Assembly: GCF_000025545.1 (NCBI RefSeq)
Contig: NC_013889.1
Coordinates: forward strand, 186,001-250,000
From: Thioalkalivibrio sp. K90mix
GTDB lineage: Bacteria; Pseudomonadota; Gammaproteobacteria; Ectothiorhodospirales; Ectothiorhodospiraceae
Reading direction: 5' to 3'
DNA length: 64,000 nucleotides
In this document: piece by piece, positions 23,064 to 30,828 of the stretch
Numbering within the stretch: the first letter of the stretch is position 1
Layout: the number at the start of each line of letters is the position of its first letter
The notes under the pieces: generated by a model
What the model saw: only the letters and a program-made list of their open reading frames with translations
Databases searched by the model: none
What the model was told of the DNA's origin: nothing
Program-made: the position numbers and the translations under genes

Positions 23064-23915
23064 TCAGGCGAACAGCTTGCGACGGAAGAACTCCGGAGTA
23101 GCACCGGCGGCGCGGTGGATCGCGGCGTTGTAGTAGTGCGTGACAAACGGCAGTTCCTCGGCCGCCTCTTCGCGCAGGAATGACACCGGACAGTCCTTCG
23201 CGGCGATGGTGCAGGTCCACCAGCCGGAGGGGTAGGTGGCCTGCGGGAAGTGCATCGTCAGGGCGTCGATGAAATTCGCCGCGCGCAGGCTGTCGTGCAT
23301 CGGGCGGATGATGCTGTCGGTGTGCAGCAGCGGCGATTCGCTCTGCTGCACCAGCAGGCCATCCGCGCCCAGGGCCTTCACGCAGTCCCTGTAGAACGCG
23401 GTGGAGAACAGGCCCTCGGCCGGGCCGACCGGGTCGGTGGAGTCGACAATGATCACGTCGATGGAGCCGGGGGCGGCGTCCTTCAGGTACTGCACGCCGT
23501 CATCGAACAGCAGCTCGGCGCGCGGGTCGTCGTTGGCATCGCACAGCTCGGGGAAGTACTGCTCGGACAGGCGCGTGACGCGTTCGTCGATGTCCACCTG
23601 GACGGCCTTTTCGACCTCGTCGTGCTTGAGCACCTCGCGCAGGGTGCCGCAGTCGCCGCCGCCGATGATGACCACGTTCTTCGGTGCGCTGTGCGAATAC
23701 AGCACCGGGTGCGACATCATCTCGTGGTAGATGAAGTTGTCGCGGCCGGTGAGCATCACGCAGTCGTCGATCACCATCAGGTTGCCGAAGGCCTCGGTCT
23801 CGTAGATCTCGATCTTCTGGTACGGGGTCTGTTCCTCGTGCAGCTTCTGCTTGATGCGCAGGGACAGCGCCATGTCTTCGTGCGGTTCGCTGAACCAGTT
23901 GTTGTCGAGTGCCAT
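23064..23915 (-). CDS. speE: Spermidine synthase
   Basis: Aminopropyltransferase making spermidine from putrescine and decarboxylated SAM. The 283 residues show the family motifs: QKIEIYETEAFGNLMVIDD, IYHEMMSHPVL, GGGDCGTLREVLKH, VDIDERV and IVDSTDPVGPAEGLF. Length and start (MALDNNWFSE) match E. coli SpeE. It is divergent from speA, the arginine decarboxylase supplying agmatine, with an R1 repeat between them. No speD is in the window. Confidence 0.96.
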   Translation of the reverse strand: MALDNNWFSEPHEDMALSLRIKQKLHEEQTPYQKIEIYETEAFGNLMVIDDCVMLTGRDNFIYHEMMSHPVLYSHSAPKNVVIIGGGDCGTLREVLKHDEVEKAVQVDIDERVTRLSEQYFPELCDANDDPRAELLFDDGVQYLKDAAPGSIDVIIVDSTDPVGPAEGLFSTAFYRDCVKALGADGLLVQQSESPLLHTDSIIRPMHDSLRAANFIDALTMHFPQATYPSGWWTCTIAAKDCPVSFLREEAAEELPFVTHYYNAAIHRAAGATPEFFRRKLFA

Positions 23916-24000
23916 TGGCGGCTCCCCTTGCCGGTGCGGTGGACGGTATGATGCGCCGCTATGATAGTGCCCTGTATCCTGCGGGCAACTCCGCTCTTCT

Positions 24001-24197
24001 CGTCATTGCGAGGAGCCGAAGGCGACGACGTACAAAAGCAGCGAAGCTGCGTTGAACGGCCGCCGGCCGGCCCGAAGGGCGAGCGTAGCGAGTAATCTCC
24101 TGAATGAGGGCAATGCGCCTGGTTGCCCTGATCGCCCCTGGTGTTCGGGGGGGATGATGAAGGCGATTGCCACGTCGCTTCGCTCCTCGCAATGACG
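24001..24197 (-). repeat. Interspersed repeat R1, copy C (inverted, divergent)
   Basis: 197 bp with perfect 16-bp terminal inverted repeats (CGTCATTGCGAGGAGC and its complement). The inner part matches copies A and B in reverse (GGCCGCCGGCCGGCCCGAAG, GAGTAATCTCC) but the rest differs. It fills the speE-speA intergenic region and may have displaced or become part of their promoters. Confidence 0.85.
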
Positions 24198-24230
24198 GGG
24201 CTTTCCTAGCTTTTGAAATCCGGGAACACC

Positions 24231-26135
24231 ATGACCGTCACGCCCTGGAATCTGGACGAGGCCCGCGCCACCTACGGGATCGATCACTGGAACGGTGGCT
24301 TCTTCGAGGTGAACGCCGCGGGCAATGTGGCGATGCGCCGCGCGGACTGGCCGGATCACCCCGGCGTGGACCTGTACGAGCTGGCGGGTCGCCTGCGCGA
24401 GGAGCATGTGGGTCCGCCGGTGCTGGTGCGGTTCCAGGACGTGCTGGACGGCCGGGTACGCCGCCTGGCGCGGGCCTTCGACGCCGCCGCGCGCGAGCTG
24501 GAGTACGAAGGCGCGTTCACCGCCATCTACCCGATCAAGGTCAACCAGCAGCGCAGCGTGGTGGACCAGATCCTGGCGGCCGGCGATCAGCCGGATGCCG
24601 AGGGGCTAACCCCGCGTGTGGGGCTGGAGGCCGGCAGCAAGCCGGAGCTGATGGCCGTACTGGCGCAGTCGCGCCCGGGTGCGGCGATCATCTGCAACGG
24701 CTACAAGGACCGCGAATACGTGCGCCTGGCGCTGATCGGGCGCCAGCTCGGGCACCGCGTGTACATCGTGATCGAGAAGCCCTCCGAGCTGGAGGAGGTG
24801 ATCCGCCAGGCCGAGGCCATGCAGGTCGAGCCGCTGCTGGGCCTGCGCGTGCGCCTGGCCTCGATCGGCAAGGGCAAGTGGCAGAACACCGGCGGCGAGA
24901 AGGCCAAGTTCGGCCTGTCGGCGGCGGACGTGCTGGGCATCCTGGGGCGCCTGCGTGGCCTCGGCTGGCTGGACCGGCTGCAATTGCTGCACTTCCACAT
25001 GGGCTCGCAGATCGCGAACATCCGCGACATCCAGAATGGCATGGGCGAGGCGGCCAGCTACTTCGCCGCGCTGACCGAGGCCGGTGCGGCCCTGCGGGTG
25101 GTGGATGTCGGCGGCGGTCTCGGAATCGACTACGAGGGCTCGCGTTCGCGCAACGAGTGCTCCATCAACTATTCGGTGGAGGAGTACGCGCTGAACATCC
25201 TGCGCCCGCTCAAGCGCATCTGCGAGGAGCAGGGCCTGGCCATGCCCGAGGTCTTCAGTGAGTCCGGCCGCGCCCTGACCGCGCACCACGCGGTGCTGAT
25301 CACCAACGTGATCGACTGCGAGCCGGCCCCGGGTGATGGCGACGTCCCGCCCGCCGAGAATGGCGAGCTGCCCGAGATCGCCGCCATGCGCGCCCTGCTG
25401 GAGGACGGCGAGCGCCCGGCCTCCGAGATCTACCACGATGCCGCCTACGGCCTGTCCGAGGTGCAGGCACGCTTTGCCCGCGGGATGCTGTCGCTGGCGG
25501 ACCGTGCCCGCGCCGAGGCGATCTACTTCGCCCTGTGCCAGCGCCTGCTGGCGCGGCCCGAGGCCCTGCCGGCGGAGATCCACGCGGAACTGACCGACAA
25601 GCTGGCGGACAAGGTCTTCTGCAACTTCTCCGTGTTCCAGTCGATCCCGGACACCTGGGCGATCAACCAGATCTTCCCGATCATGCCGCTGCACCGGCTG
25701 GCCGAGCGGCCCACCCGGCGCGCGGTATTGCAGGACCTGACCTGCGACTCCGATGGCCACATCGAGCACTACGTGGAGCGCGAGGGCACGCATACCACGC
25801 TCGCCCTGCACCCGTGGAACGACCGCGAGCCGTACTACCTCGGCATCTTCCTGGTGGGCGCCTACCAGGAGATCCTTGGGGATCTGCACAACCTGTTCGG
25901 CGACACGGATACCGTGAACGTTGAGCTGCTGCCCGAGGGCGGGTACCGACTGGTCGACCCGGAGCGTGGCGACACCGTCGACGAACTGCTCTCCTATGTG
26001 CACTTTGCCCCGGATGACCTGCGCCGCACCTTCCGCGCCAAGATCGACGCCGCCGGCCTGCGTGGCGAGGCCGCGGGCCGGCTGCTGGCGGAGCTGGAAC
26101 AGGGCCTGACCGGCTACACCTATCTCGAGGACTGA
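24231..26135 (+). CDS. speA: Biosynthetic arginine decarboxylase
   Basis: PLP enzyme converting arginine to agmatine for polyamine synthesis. The 634 residues show PLP lysine K103 in AIYPIKVNQQRSV, substrate-loop LGLRVRLASIGKGKW, HFHMGSQIANI, VDVGGGLGIDYEGS and ESGRALTAHHAV. The family size is about 630-660. The ATG follows a modest GGGA site; an upstream in-frame TTG is less likely as it lies at the edge of the R1 repeat. It is adjacent to ycgL and divergent from speE. Confidence 0.96.
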   Translation: MTVTPWNLDEARATYGIDHWNGGFFEVNAAGNVAMRRADWPDHPGVDLYELAGRLREEHVGPPVLVRFQDVLDGRVRRLARAFDAAARELEYEGAFTAIYPIKVNQQRSVVDQILAAGDQPDAEGLTPRVGLEAGSKPELMAVLAQSRPGAAIICNGYKDREYVRLALIGRQLGHRVYIVIEKPSELEEVIRQAEAMQVEPLLGLRVRLASIGKGKWQNTGGEKAKFGLSAADVLGILGRLRGLGWLDRLQLLHFHMGSQIANIRDIQNGMGEAASYFAALTEAGAALRVVDVGGGLGIDYEGSRSRNECSINYSVEEYALNILRPLKRICEEQGLAMPEVFSESGRALTAHHAVLITNVIDCEPAPGDGDVPPAENGELPEIAAMRALLEDGERPASEIYHDAAYGLSEVQARFARGMLSLADRARAEAIYFALCQRLLARPEALPAEIHAELTDKLADKVFCNFSVFQSIPDTWAINQIFPIMPLHRLAERPTRRAVLQDLTCDSDGHIEHYVEREGTHTTLALHPWNDREPYYLGIFLVGAYQEILGDLHNLFGDTDTVNVELLPEGGYRLVDPERGDTVDELLSYVHFAPDDLRRTFRAKIDAAGLRGEAAGRLLAELEQGLTGYTYLED

Positions 26136-26139
26136 ACCC

Positions 26140-26388
26140 ATGCAGTGCTATGTCTACCGCGCGACCCGGCGCGCCGATACCTACGTCTACCTGCCGCAGA
26201 AGGACGACTTCTCCGAGCTCCCCGATGGCCTGACCCGCGCCCTCGGCCGTCTCGAATTCGCCCTGGAGTTCGAGCTGACCCCGGAGCGCGCCCTGGCCCA
26301 GGAAGACCCGCAAAAGGTCTTGGCCAACCTCGAGGAGCAGGGTTTCCACCTCCAGCTCCCGCCCCCGGAAGACGAACCCAGCACCTGA
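26140..26388 (+). CDS. ycgL: YcgL-domain protein
   Basis: 82-residue conserved gammaproteobacterial protein: MQCYVYRATRRADTYVYLP, LPDGLTRALGRLEFALEFEL and a C-terminal ANLEEQGFHLQLPPP are the family signatures. Molecular function is not established to my knowledge. It starts 4 nt after speA and is probably cotranscribed with it. Confidence 0.9.
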   Translation: MQCYVYRATRRADTYVYLPQKDDFSELPDGLTRALGRLEFALEFELTPERALAQEDPQKVLANLEEQGFHLQLPPPEDEPST

Positions 26389-26805
26389 TCTCCCGCGCGG
26401 TCGCCCGCACATGGCGCCGCCAACCCCCTCGAACCGACCCTTGCTCGGGCTATCCCGGACCCTCGAAGCCTCCACACGGTCATCCCGGAAACCGCCAAGC
26501 GGTTATCCGGGATCTCATGCGTCGGGGTATTCCCAACCCTTGAGGCCGATCCGGCGCGGGAGATCCCGGCTCTTCGCTGCGCTGCGGCCGGGATGACCAG
26601 GGCAGGGTGACTGTGGGCGGGGTAACGAGGTGAATCGGTTGCGGCCGAGGGCGCCGGTTACCGATGCAGGGCGGGTGGCCGCTGTGCTTCCCTGGCGGCG
26701 AGTGAAGGCGAAGGAGCCTGCGCACAAAACAGGGAAGTCGCAGCGCGGTCACGAATAAGTCTGTATAGTGTCGGCCCTTTTGCCAGTATCCAGAGTTCGT
26801 ATTCC
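26389..26805. other. Intergenic region ycgL-typA
   Basis: 417 nt without a gene. It contains the R4 repeat, then about 200 nt of unremarkable sequence. A TATAGT at 26764-26769 about 37 nt ahead of typA may be its -10, without a recognisable -35. Confidence 0.6.
26479..26598. repeat. Interspersed repeat R4 with 11-bp inverted ends
   Basis: A 120-bp unit bounded by perfect inverted repeats GGTCATCCCGG and CCGGGATGACC. A small hairpin at the left (CCCGGAAACCGC with GCGGTTATCCGGG) is repeated in the partial copy at 28782. Confidence 0.75.
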
Positions 26806-28623
26806 ATGACCGAGAAGCTTCGCAACATCGCCATCATCGCCCACGTTGATCATGGCAAGACCACGCTGGTCGACCAGCTCCTGCGCCAGTCCGGCACGCT
26901 CGATGCGCGCGGCGACCACGGCGAGCGGATCATGGATTCGAACGCGATCGAGAAAGAACGCGGGATCACCATCCTGGCCAAGAACACGGCCATCGAATGG
27001 CAGGACTACCGCATCAACATTGTCGACACACCCGGACACGCCGACTTCGGTGGCGAGGTCGAGCGCGTCCTGTCCATGGTCGACTCCGTGCTGCTGCTGG
27101 TGGACGCGGTTGACGGCCCGATGCCGCAGACCCGCTTCGTGACCCAGAAGGCCTTCGCGATGGGCTTCAAGCCGATCGTGGTGGTCAACAAGGTCGACCG
27201 CCCCGGCGCGCGCCCGGACTGGGCCGTGGACCAGGTGTTCGACCTGTTCGATCGCCTCGGCGCGACCGACGAACAGTTGGACTTCCCCATCGTGTTCGCC
27301 TCCGCCCTGAACGGCTTCGCCGGCATGGATTCCAGTGTCACCGAAGGCGACATGACCTGTCTGCTGGAGACGATCGTCGAGCATGTGTCCCCGCCGAACG
27401 TCGACGCCGACGGCCCGTTCCAGATGCAGGTCTCCTCGCTGGACTACAACTCCTACCAGGGCCTGATCGGCATCGGCCGCGTGAAGCGCGGGCGCATCAA
27501 GCCGAACACCCCGGTCAAGGTGGTAGACCGCGAGGGCAAGGTGCGTAATGGCCGCATGCTGCAGATCATGGGCTTCCATGGCCTGGAGCGTGTCGAGGTC
27601 GCGGAGGCCCGCGCCGGCGACATCATTACCTTCACCGGCATGGACGAGCTGTACATCTCCGACACCCTGTGCGACCCGAATAACGTCGAGGCGATGGAAC
27701 CGCTGACCGTGGATGAGCCGACGGTGACCATGACCTTCCAGGTCAACACCTCGCCGTTCGCCGGGCGCGAAGGCAAGTACGTGACCTCGCGTGTGCTGCG
27801 CGACCGCCTGCTGGAAGAGCTCAAGCACAACGTCGCCCTGCGCGTGGAAGAGACCGACGACGCTGACAAGTTCAAGGTCTCCGGGCGTGGCGAACTGCAC
27901 CTGGGCATCCTGATCGAGAACATGCGCCGCGAAGGCTACGAGCTGGGCGTCTCGCGCCCGGAAGTGGTCATCAAGGAAGTGGACGGCGTGAAGCAGGAGC
28001 CCTACGAGGCCGTCACCGTTGACGTCGAGGAGCAGCACCAGGGCACGATCATGGAAAAGCTCGGCGAACGCCGCGGCGACATGACCAACATGGTGCCCGA
28101 CGGCAAGGGCCGCGTGCGCCTGGACTTCATCATCCCGTCGCGCGGGCTGATCGGCTTCCAGACCGAGTTCATGACCGCGACCTCCGGCACTGGCATCCTG
28201 CACCACATCTTTGACCACTACGGCCCCTATCAGCCGGGTGCGGTCGCCTCGCGCCAGAACGGCGTGCTGATCGCCAACGCCGCCGGCAAGGCGCTCGGCT
28301 TTGCCCTGTTCAACCTGCAGGATCGCGGCAAGCTGTTCATCGGCCCCGGCGACGAGGTCTACGAGGGTATGGTCATCGGCCTGCACTCGCGCGAGAACGA
28401 CCTGGTCGTCAACGCGCTCAAGGCCAAGCAGCTGACCAACATCCGCGCCGCCGGTACCGACGAGAACATCCAGCTGACCCCGCCGATCCGCATGACGCTG
28501 GAACAGGCCATCGAGTTCATCGACGACGACGAACTGGTCGAGGTCACCCCGGAAAACCTGCGTATCCGCAAGAAGTTCCTGCTGGAGCACGAACGCAAGA
28601 AGGCCTCCCGCGCCTCGGCGTAA
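26806..28623 (+). CDS. typA: Translational GTPase TypA/BipA
   Basis: Ribosome-associated GTPase for stress adaptation and 50S assembly. The 605 residues run through a G domain ([35 protein letters not shown]), EF-G-like domains II, III and V ([25 protein letters not shown]) and the TypA-specific C-terminal domain ending [20 protein letters not shown]. Only a weak ribosome site is seen. A near-copy of the last 74 codons lies 1.4 kb downstream beyond a toxin-antitoxin pair. Confidence 0.97.
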   Translation: MTEKLRNIAIIAHVDHGKTTLVDQLLRQSGTLDARGDHGERIMDSNAIEKERGITILAKNTAIEWQDYRINIVDTPGHADFGGEVERVLSMVDSVLLLVDAVDGPMPQTRFVTQKAFAMGFKPIVVVNKVDRPGARPDWAVDQVFDLFDRLGATDEQLDFPIVFASALNGFAGMDSSVTEGDMTCLLETIVEHVSPPNVDADGPFQMQVSSLDYNSYQGLIGIGRVKRGRIKPNTPVKVVDREGKVRNGRMLQIMGFHGLERVEVAEARAGDIITFTGMDELYISDTLCDPNNVEAMEPLTVDEPTVTMTFQVNTSPFAGREGKYVTSRVLRDRLLEELKHNVALRVEETDDADKFKVSGRGELHLGILIENMRREGYELGVSRPEVVIKEVDGVKQEPYEAVTVDVEEQHQGTIMEKLGERRGDMTNMVPDGKGRVRLDFIIPSRGLIGFQTEFMTATSGTGILHHIFDHYGPYQPGAVASRQNGVLIANAAGKALGFALFNLQDRGKLFIGPGDEVYEGMVIGLHSRENDLVVNALKAKQLTNIRAAGTDENIQLTPPIRMTLEQAIEFIDDDELVEVTPENLRIRKKFLLEHERKKASRASA

Positions 28624-28663
28624 CGGCCAAGACCTTGGCCCCTTCGCCGGGGCCCAGCCAACG

Positions 28664-28700
28664 AAAAGCGCCCGGTCGGATCATCCGCCGGGCGCTTTTT
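28664..28700 (+). terminator. Intrinsic terminator of typA
   Basis: Stem AAGCGCCCGG/CCGGGCGCTT with a 12-nt loop followed by a T-tract, about 40 nt after the stop. Confidence 0.9.
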
Positions 28701-28781
28701 GTGTGTATAGCCTGTGCGCGTCTTGGAGGGCCTCAGGTAAAAGGCGAGCTTTGAGCCATGATCAAGGCCATCAAGGCCGGT

Positions 28782-28820
28782 GTCATCCCGGAAATCGCAG
28801 TGCGATTATCCGGGATCTCC
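28782..28820 (+). repeat. Partial R4 repeat
   Basis: GTCATCCCGGAAATCGCAG followed by TGCGATTATCCGGGATCTCC, which folds as a hairpin with a one-base bulge. It matches the left part of the 120-bp R4 element; the right part is missing. Confidence 0.6.
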
Positions 28821-28887
28821 ATGGGCTACTTGGGCGTGCCCGGAAAGCCCTGTTCTAGAAGGGGACCGGAAAACGCTGGATCACCCC

Positions 28888-29274
28888 CTACCAGATGCAA
28901 CGTATCGGAAAGTCGCGCAAGGCCGGATCGGTGGTCAGCAAAGGGATCTGCTCGAGCTCTGCCTGGGCAGCCAGTATGCGGTCGAACGGGTCGCGATGGT
29001 CGACAGAATACGTCCCGGCGTGAATCGCTTGCGGGTAGTTAACGGCCAGATGCGTAAAGCCATCTGCCGTGACCAGCTCATCGAAGCGCTGGATGACAAC
29101 GCCGCCAATCTGCAGTTTGCCGAGCCGATGCTTGGTAGCAATCTCCCACGCGCTAGCGGCGCTTACGAGGACGGTGCTCTCCAGGTCTCCAATAACTTCC
29201 CGTGCGCGTGCCGATAGCCGCGAATCGTTCGTGAACCACCAGAGCAGGGCGTGGGTATCGAGCAGGATTCGCAC
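28888..29274 (-). CDS. PIN-domain (VapC-type) toxin
   Basis: 128 residues from GTG: RILLDTHALLWWF with the first catalytic Asp, SAASAWEIATKHRLGKL with the Glu, HRDPFDRILAAQA with two further Asp and a terminal LLTTDPALRDF. This acidic set is the metal site of PIN ribonucleases. The GTG sits one base after the antitoxin stop, so translation is coupled; a longer ATG-started form would extend over the antitoxin and is unlikely. The module lies between typA and a duplicated typA end. Confidence 0.9.
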   Translation of the reverse strand: MRILLDTHALLWWFTNDSRLSARAREVIGDLESTVLVSAASAWEIATKHRLGKLQIGGVVIQRFDELVTADGFTHLAVNYPQAIHAGTYSVDHRDPFDRILAAQAELEQIPLLTTDPALRDFPIRCIW

Positions 29275-29275
29275 C

Positions 29276-29506
29276 CTATTTCTCCCAGGCGGCGAGTTCA
29301 TCCTCCGGCAAGGGGGCGAAGAATGCGTCTTCAACCTGGCCTGTTACCCGCCCGGGCTGGCGCCGTAGCGGAGTGGGCTCCAGCGGTACCAGCCGCGCAT
29401 ACGGCCGCCCGGACTTCGCCAGGATGATTTCCTCGCCGTCATGCGCGCGCTTTAACAGCCGGGAAAGGTGCGTCTTTGCTTCGTGTACGTTGACCGTTGT
29501 GCTCAT
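29276..29506 (-). CDS. Phd/YefM-type antitoxin
   Basis: 76 residues: TVNVHEAKTHLSRLLKRAH, GEEIILAKSGRPYARLVPL are the Phd/YefM DNA-binding signatures; the C-terminal tail (AFFAPLPEDELAAWEK) would bind the PIN toxin encoded next. First gene of the module and probable autoregulator. Confidence 0.9.
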   Translation of the reverse strand: MSTTVNVHEAKTHLSRLLKRAHDGEEIILAKSGRPYARLVPLEPTPLRRQPGRVTGQVEDAFFAPLPEDELAAWEK

Positions 29507-29788
29507 GAGCTCGCCTCATCCGACTAAGTCTCATGACTAAGCCTATGTGCCGGTGGCGATTTAATCAAATCGTTCCTGCAGACCATCTCGTCGAGTGGGT
29601 CTCCACCGGCCTGTTAAGTCCGAAGGTAGACCCCGGTTCTTTGGCAGGTACTTTACGATCGCTTGTGCCGGTCCGCGCCTGAGGGTGGGTGCACGCCCCG
29701 GCAGTAGGCCGCAGGTAGGGACGTCCCGGTCAAGGCTCGAGGAAAACAGCAGGGATAGAGACGGAAAATAAATCTGTCCCCGTTTCCG

Positions 29789-30011
29789 GGTCGTCAACGC
29801 GCTCAAAGCCAAGCAGCTCACCAACATCCGTGCTGCCGGGACCGACGAGAACATCCAGCTGACCCCGCCGATCCGCATGACGCTGGAGCAGGCCATCGAG
29901 TTCATCGATGACGACGAGCTGGTCGAGGTCACCCCGGAAAACATCCGTATCCGCAAGAAGTTCCTGCTGGAACACGAACGCAAGAAGGCCGCCCGCGCCG
30001 CTTCGGCCTGA
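29789..30011 (+). pseudogene. Duplicated 3' end of typA
   Basis: Encodes the last 74 codons of TypA in frame ([14 protein letters not shown] to the stop) without any start or upstream domain. It differs from the intact gene by scattered, mostly synonymous changes plus a few substitutions (PENIRIR versus PENLRIR; AARAASA versus ASRASA), so it is a diverged, not recent, copy. The junction is immediately preceded by AATAAATCTGTCCCCGTTTC. The frame is too short to be functional alone. Confidence 0.88.
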
Positions 30012-30071
30012 ACGGGGCCAGAGCGGAGAACCGAGAGGTCCAGCCGGCCGGTGCTGACGTCGCGGGTGCAG

Positions 30072-30491
30072 TCACCAGCATTCGCCTGAGTTGTCGTTGG
30101 CTGCTGCGCCGCGTTCCCCGCGTTCGTTCAGGGTCAGGGTGCCGCACTGGGTGTCGCGGCTGGCCTGTACGCCTTGGGGTACGGCCTCGAGCCGGAAGGC
30201 GGCTCGTTCGACCTCGGCCAGGCGGAAGTCATAGCGTTCCGGCATGCCGCTTTCGTTCATGCAGCCACGCTGCGGCAGGTCGCCTTCGTAGCTCATTTCG
30301 CGGGTGTATCGGCGCTCCATGGACTGTGCTGTTTCAGTCAGGCAGCCTGCGGCGTTGGCGCGCCAGGTGTTGGTGACGTGGTTTTGGTAGGACGGGTAGG
30401 CGATCGCGGCCAGTATCGCCACCACCGCGACCACGACCATCAGCTCGATCAGCGTGAAGCCTGCTGGAATGAACCGGGCCCGAGTGTTCAT
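30072..30491 (-). CDS. pilE: PilE-like type IV minor pilin
   Basis: 139 residues with prepilin peptidase site [19 protein letters not shown] (methylated Phe, Glu5), followed by a YPSYQNHV helix and a C-terminal disulfide region ending SGECW. The position as last gene of the fimT-pilV-pilW-pilX-pilY1-pilY2-pilE run agrees with Pseudomonas minor pilin operons. It overlaps pilY2 by 4 bases. Confidence 0.88.
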   Translation of the reverse strand: MNTRARFIPAGFTLIELMVVVAVVAILAAIAYPSYQNHVTNTWRANAAGCLTETAQSMERRYTREMSYEGDLPQRGCMNESGMPERYDFRLAEVERAAFRLEAVPQGVQASRDTQCGTLTLNERGERGAAANDNSGECW

Positions 30492-30805
30492 TGTGCACGC
30501 TCCATGTGGACGATCCTGCCCTTTACGATCCTTGCCACCACGCGACTACCGATGACTGGCTGGCTGCCATCCTGATGGCCTCGCCCAGGCGGGGCCGGGC
30601 GCGGTGCGCGCGGATGCAGACGATACCGCTCGCCCGCAATGATCACGATGTCTTCCCCGGGCAGGTGTCGTTCCAGCACCCCCTCGACTGTGCGCTCCTG
30701 TGGCAGATAGGCAGCGGCGTGAATGGGGGCCAGCGAGAGGCTGCCCAGCAGTACAGCAAGGACGCGTCGACGGGCAAGGGTGGTTGGTTTCTCGGGTGTT
30801 TTCAT
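30488..30805 (-). CDS. pilY2: PilY2-like secreted small protein
   Basis: 105 residues with a basic N-terminus and signal peptide (LARRRVLAVLLGSLSLAPIHAAA), then a small beta-rich domain (RTVEGVLERHLPGEDIVIIAG). Identified mainly by size and position between pilY1 and pilE, as PilY2 in Pseudomonas; sequence identity alone is weak. Role in pilus assembly is poorly defined. Confidence 0.65.
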   Translation of the reverse strand: MKTPEKPTTLARRRVLAVLLGSLSLAPIHAAAYLPQERTVEGVLERHLPGEDIVIIAGERYRLHPRAPRPAPPGRGHQDGSQPVIGSRVVARIVKGRIVHMERAQ

Positions 30806-30828
30806 CCGTGTTCTCCCGCGATTGCCGC

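Noticed and set aside
29561-29983. Minus-strand open frames around the typA fragment
   Set aside because: They are antisense to the duplicated typA 3' end and resemble the frames antisense to the intact typA; no independent support.
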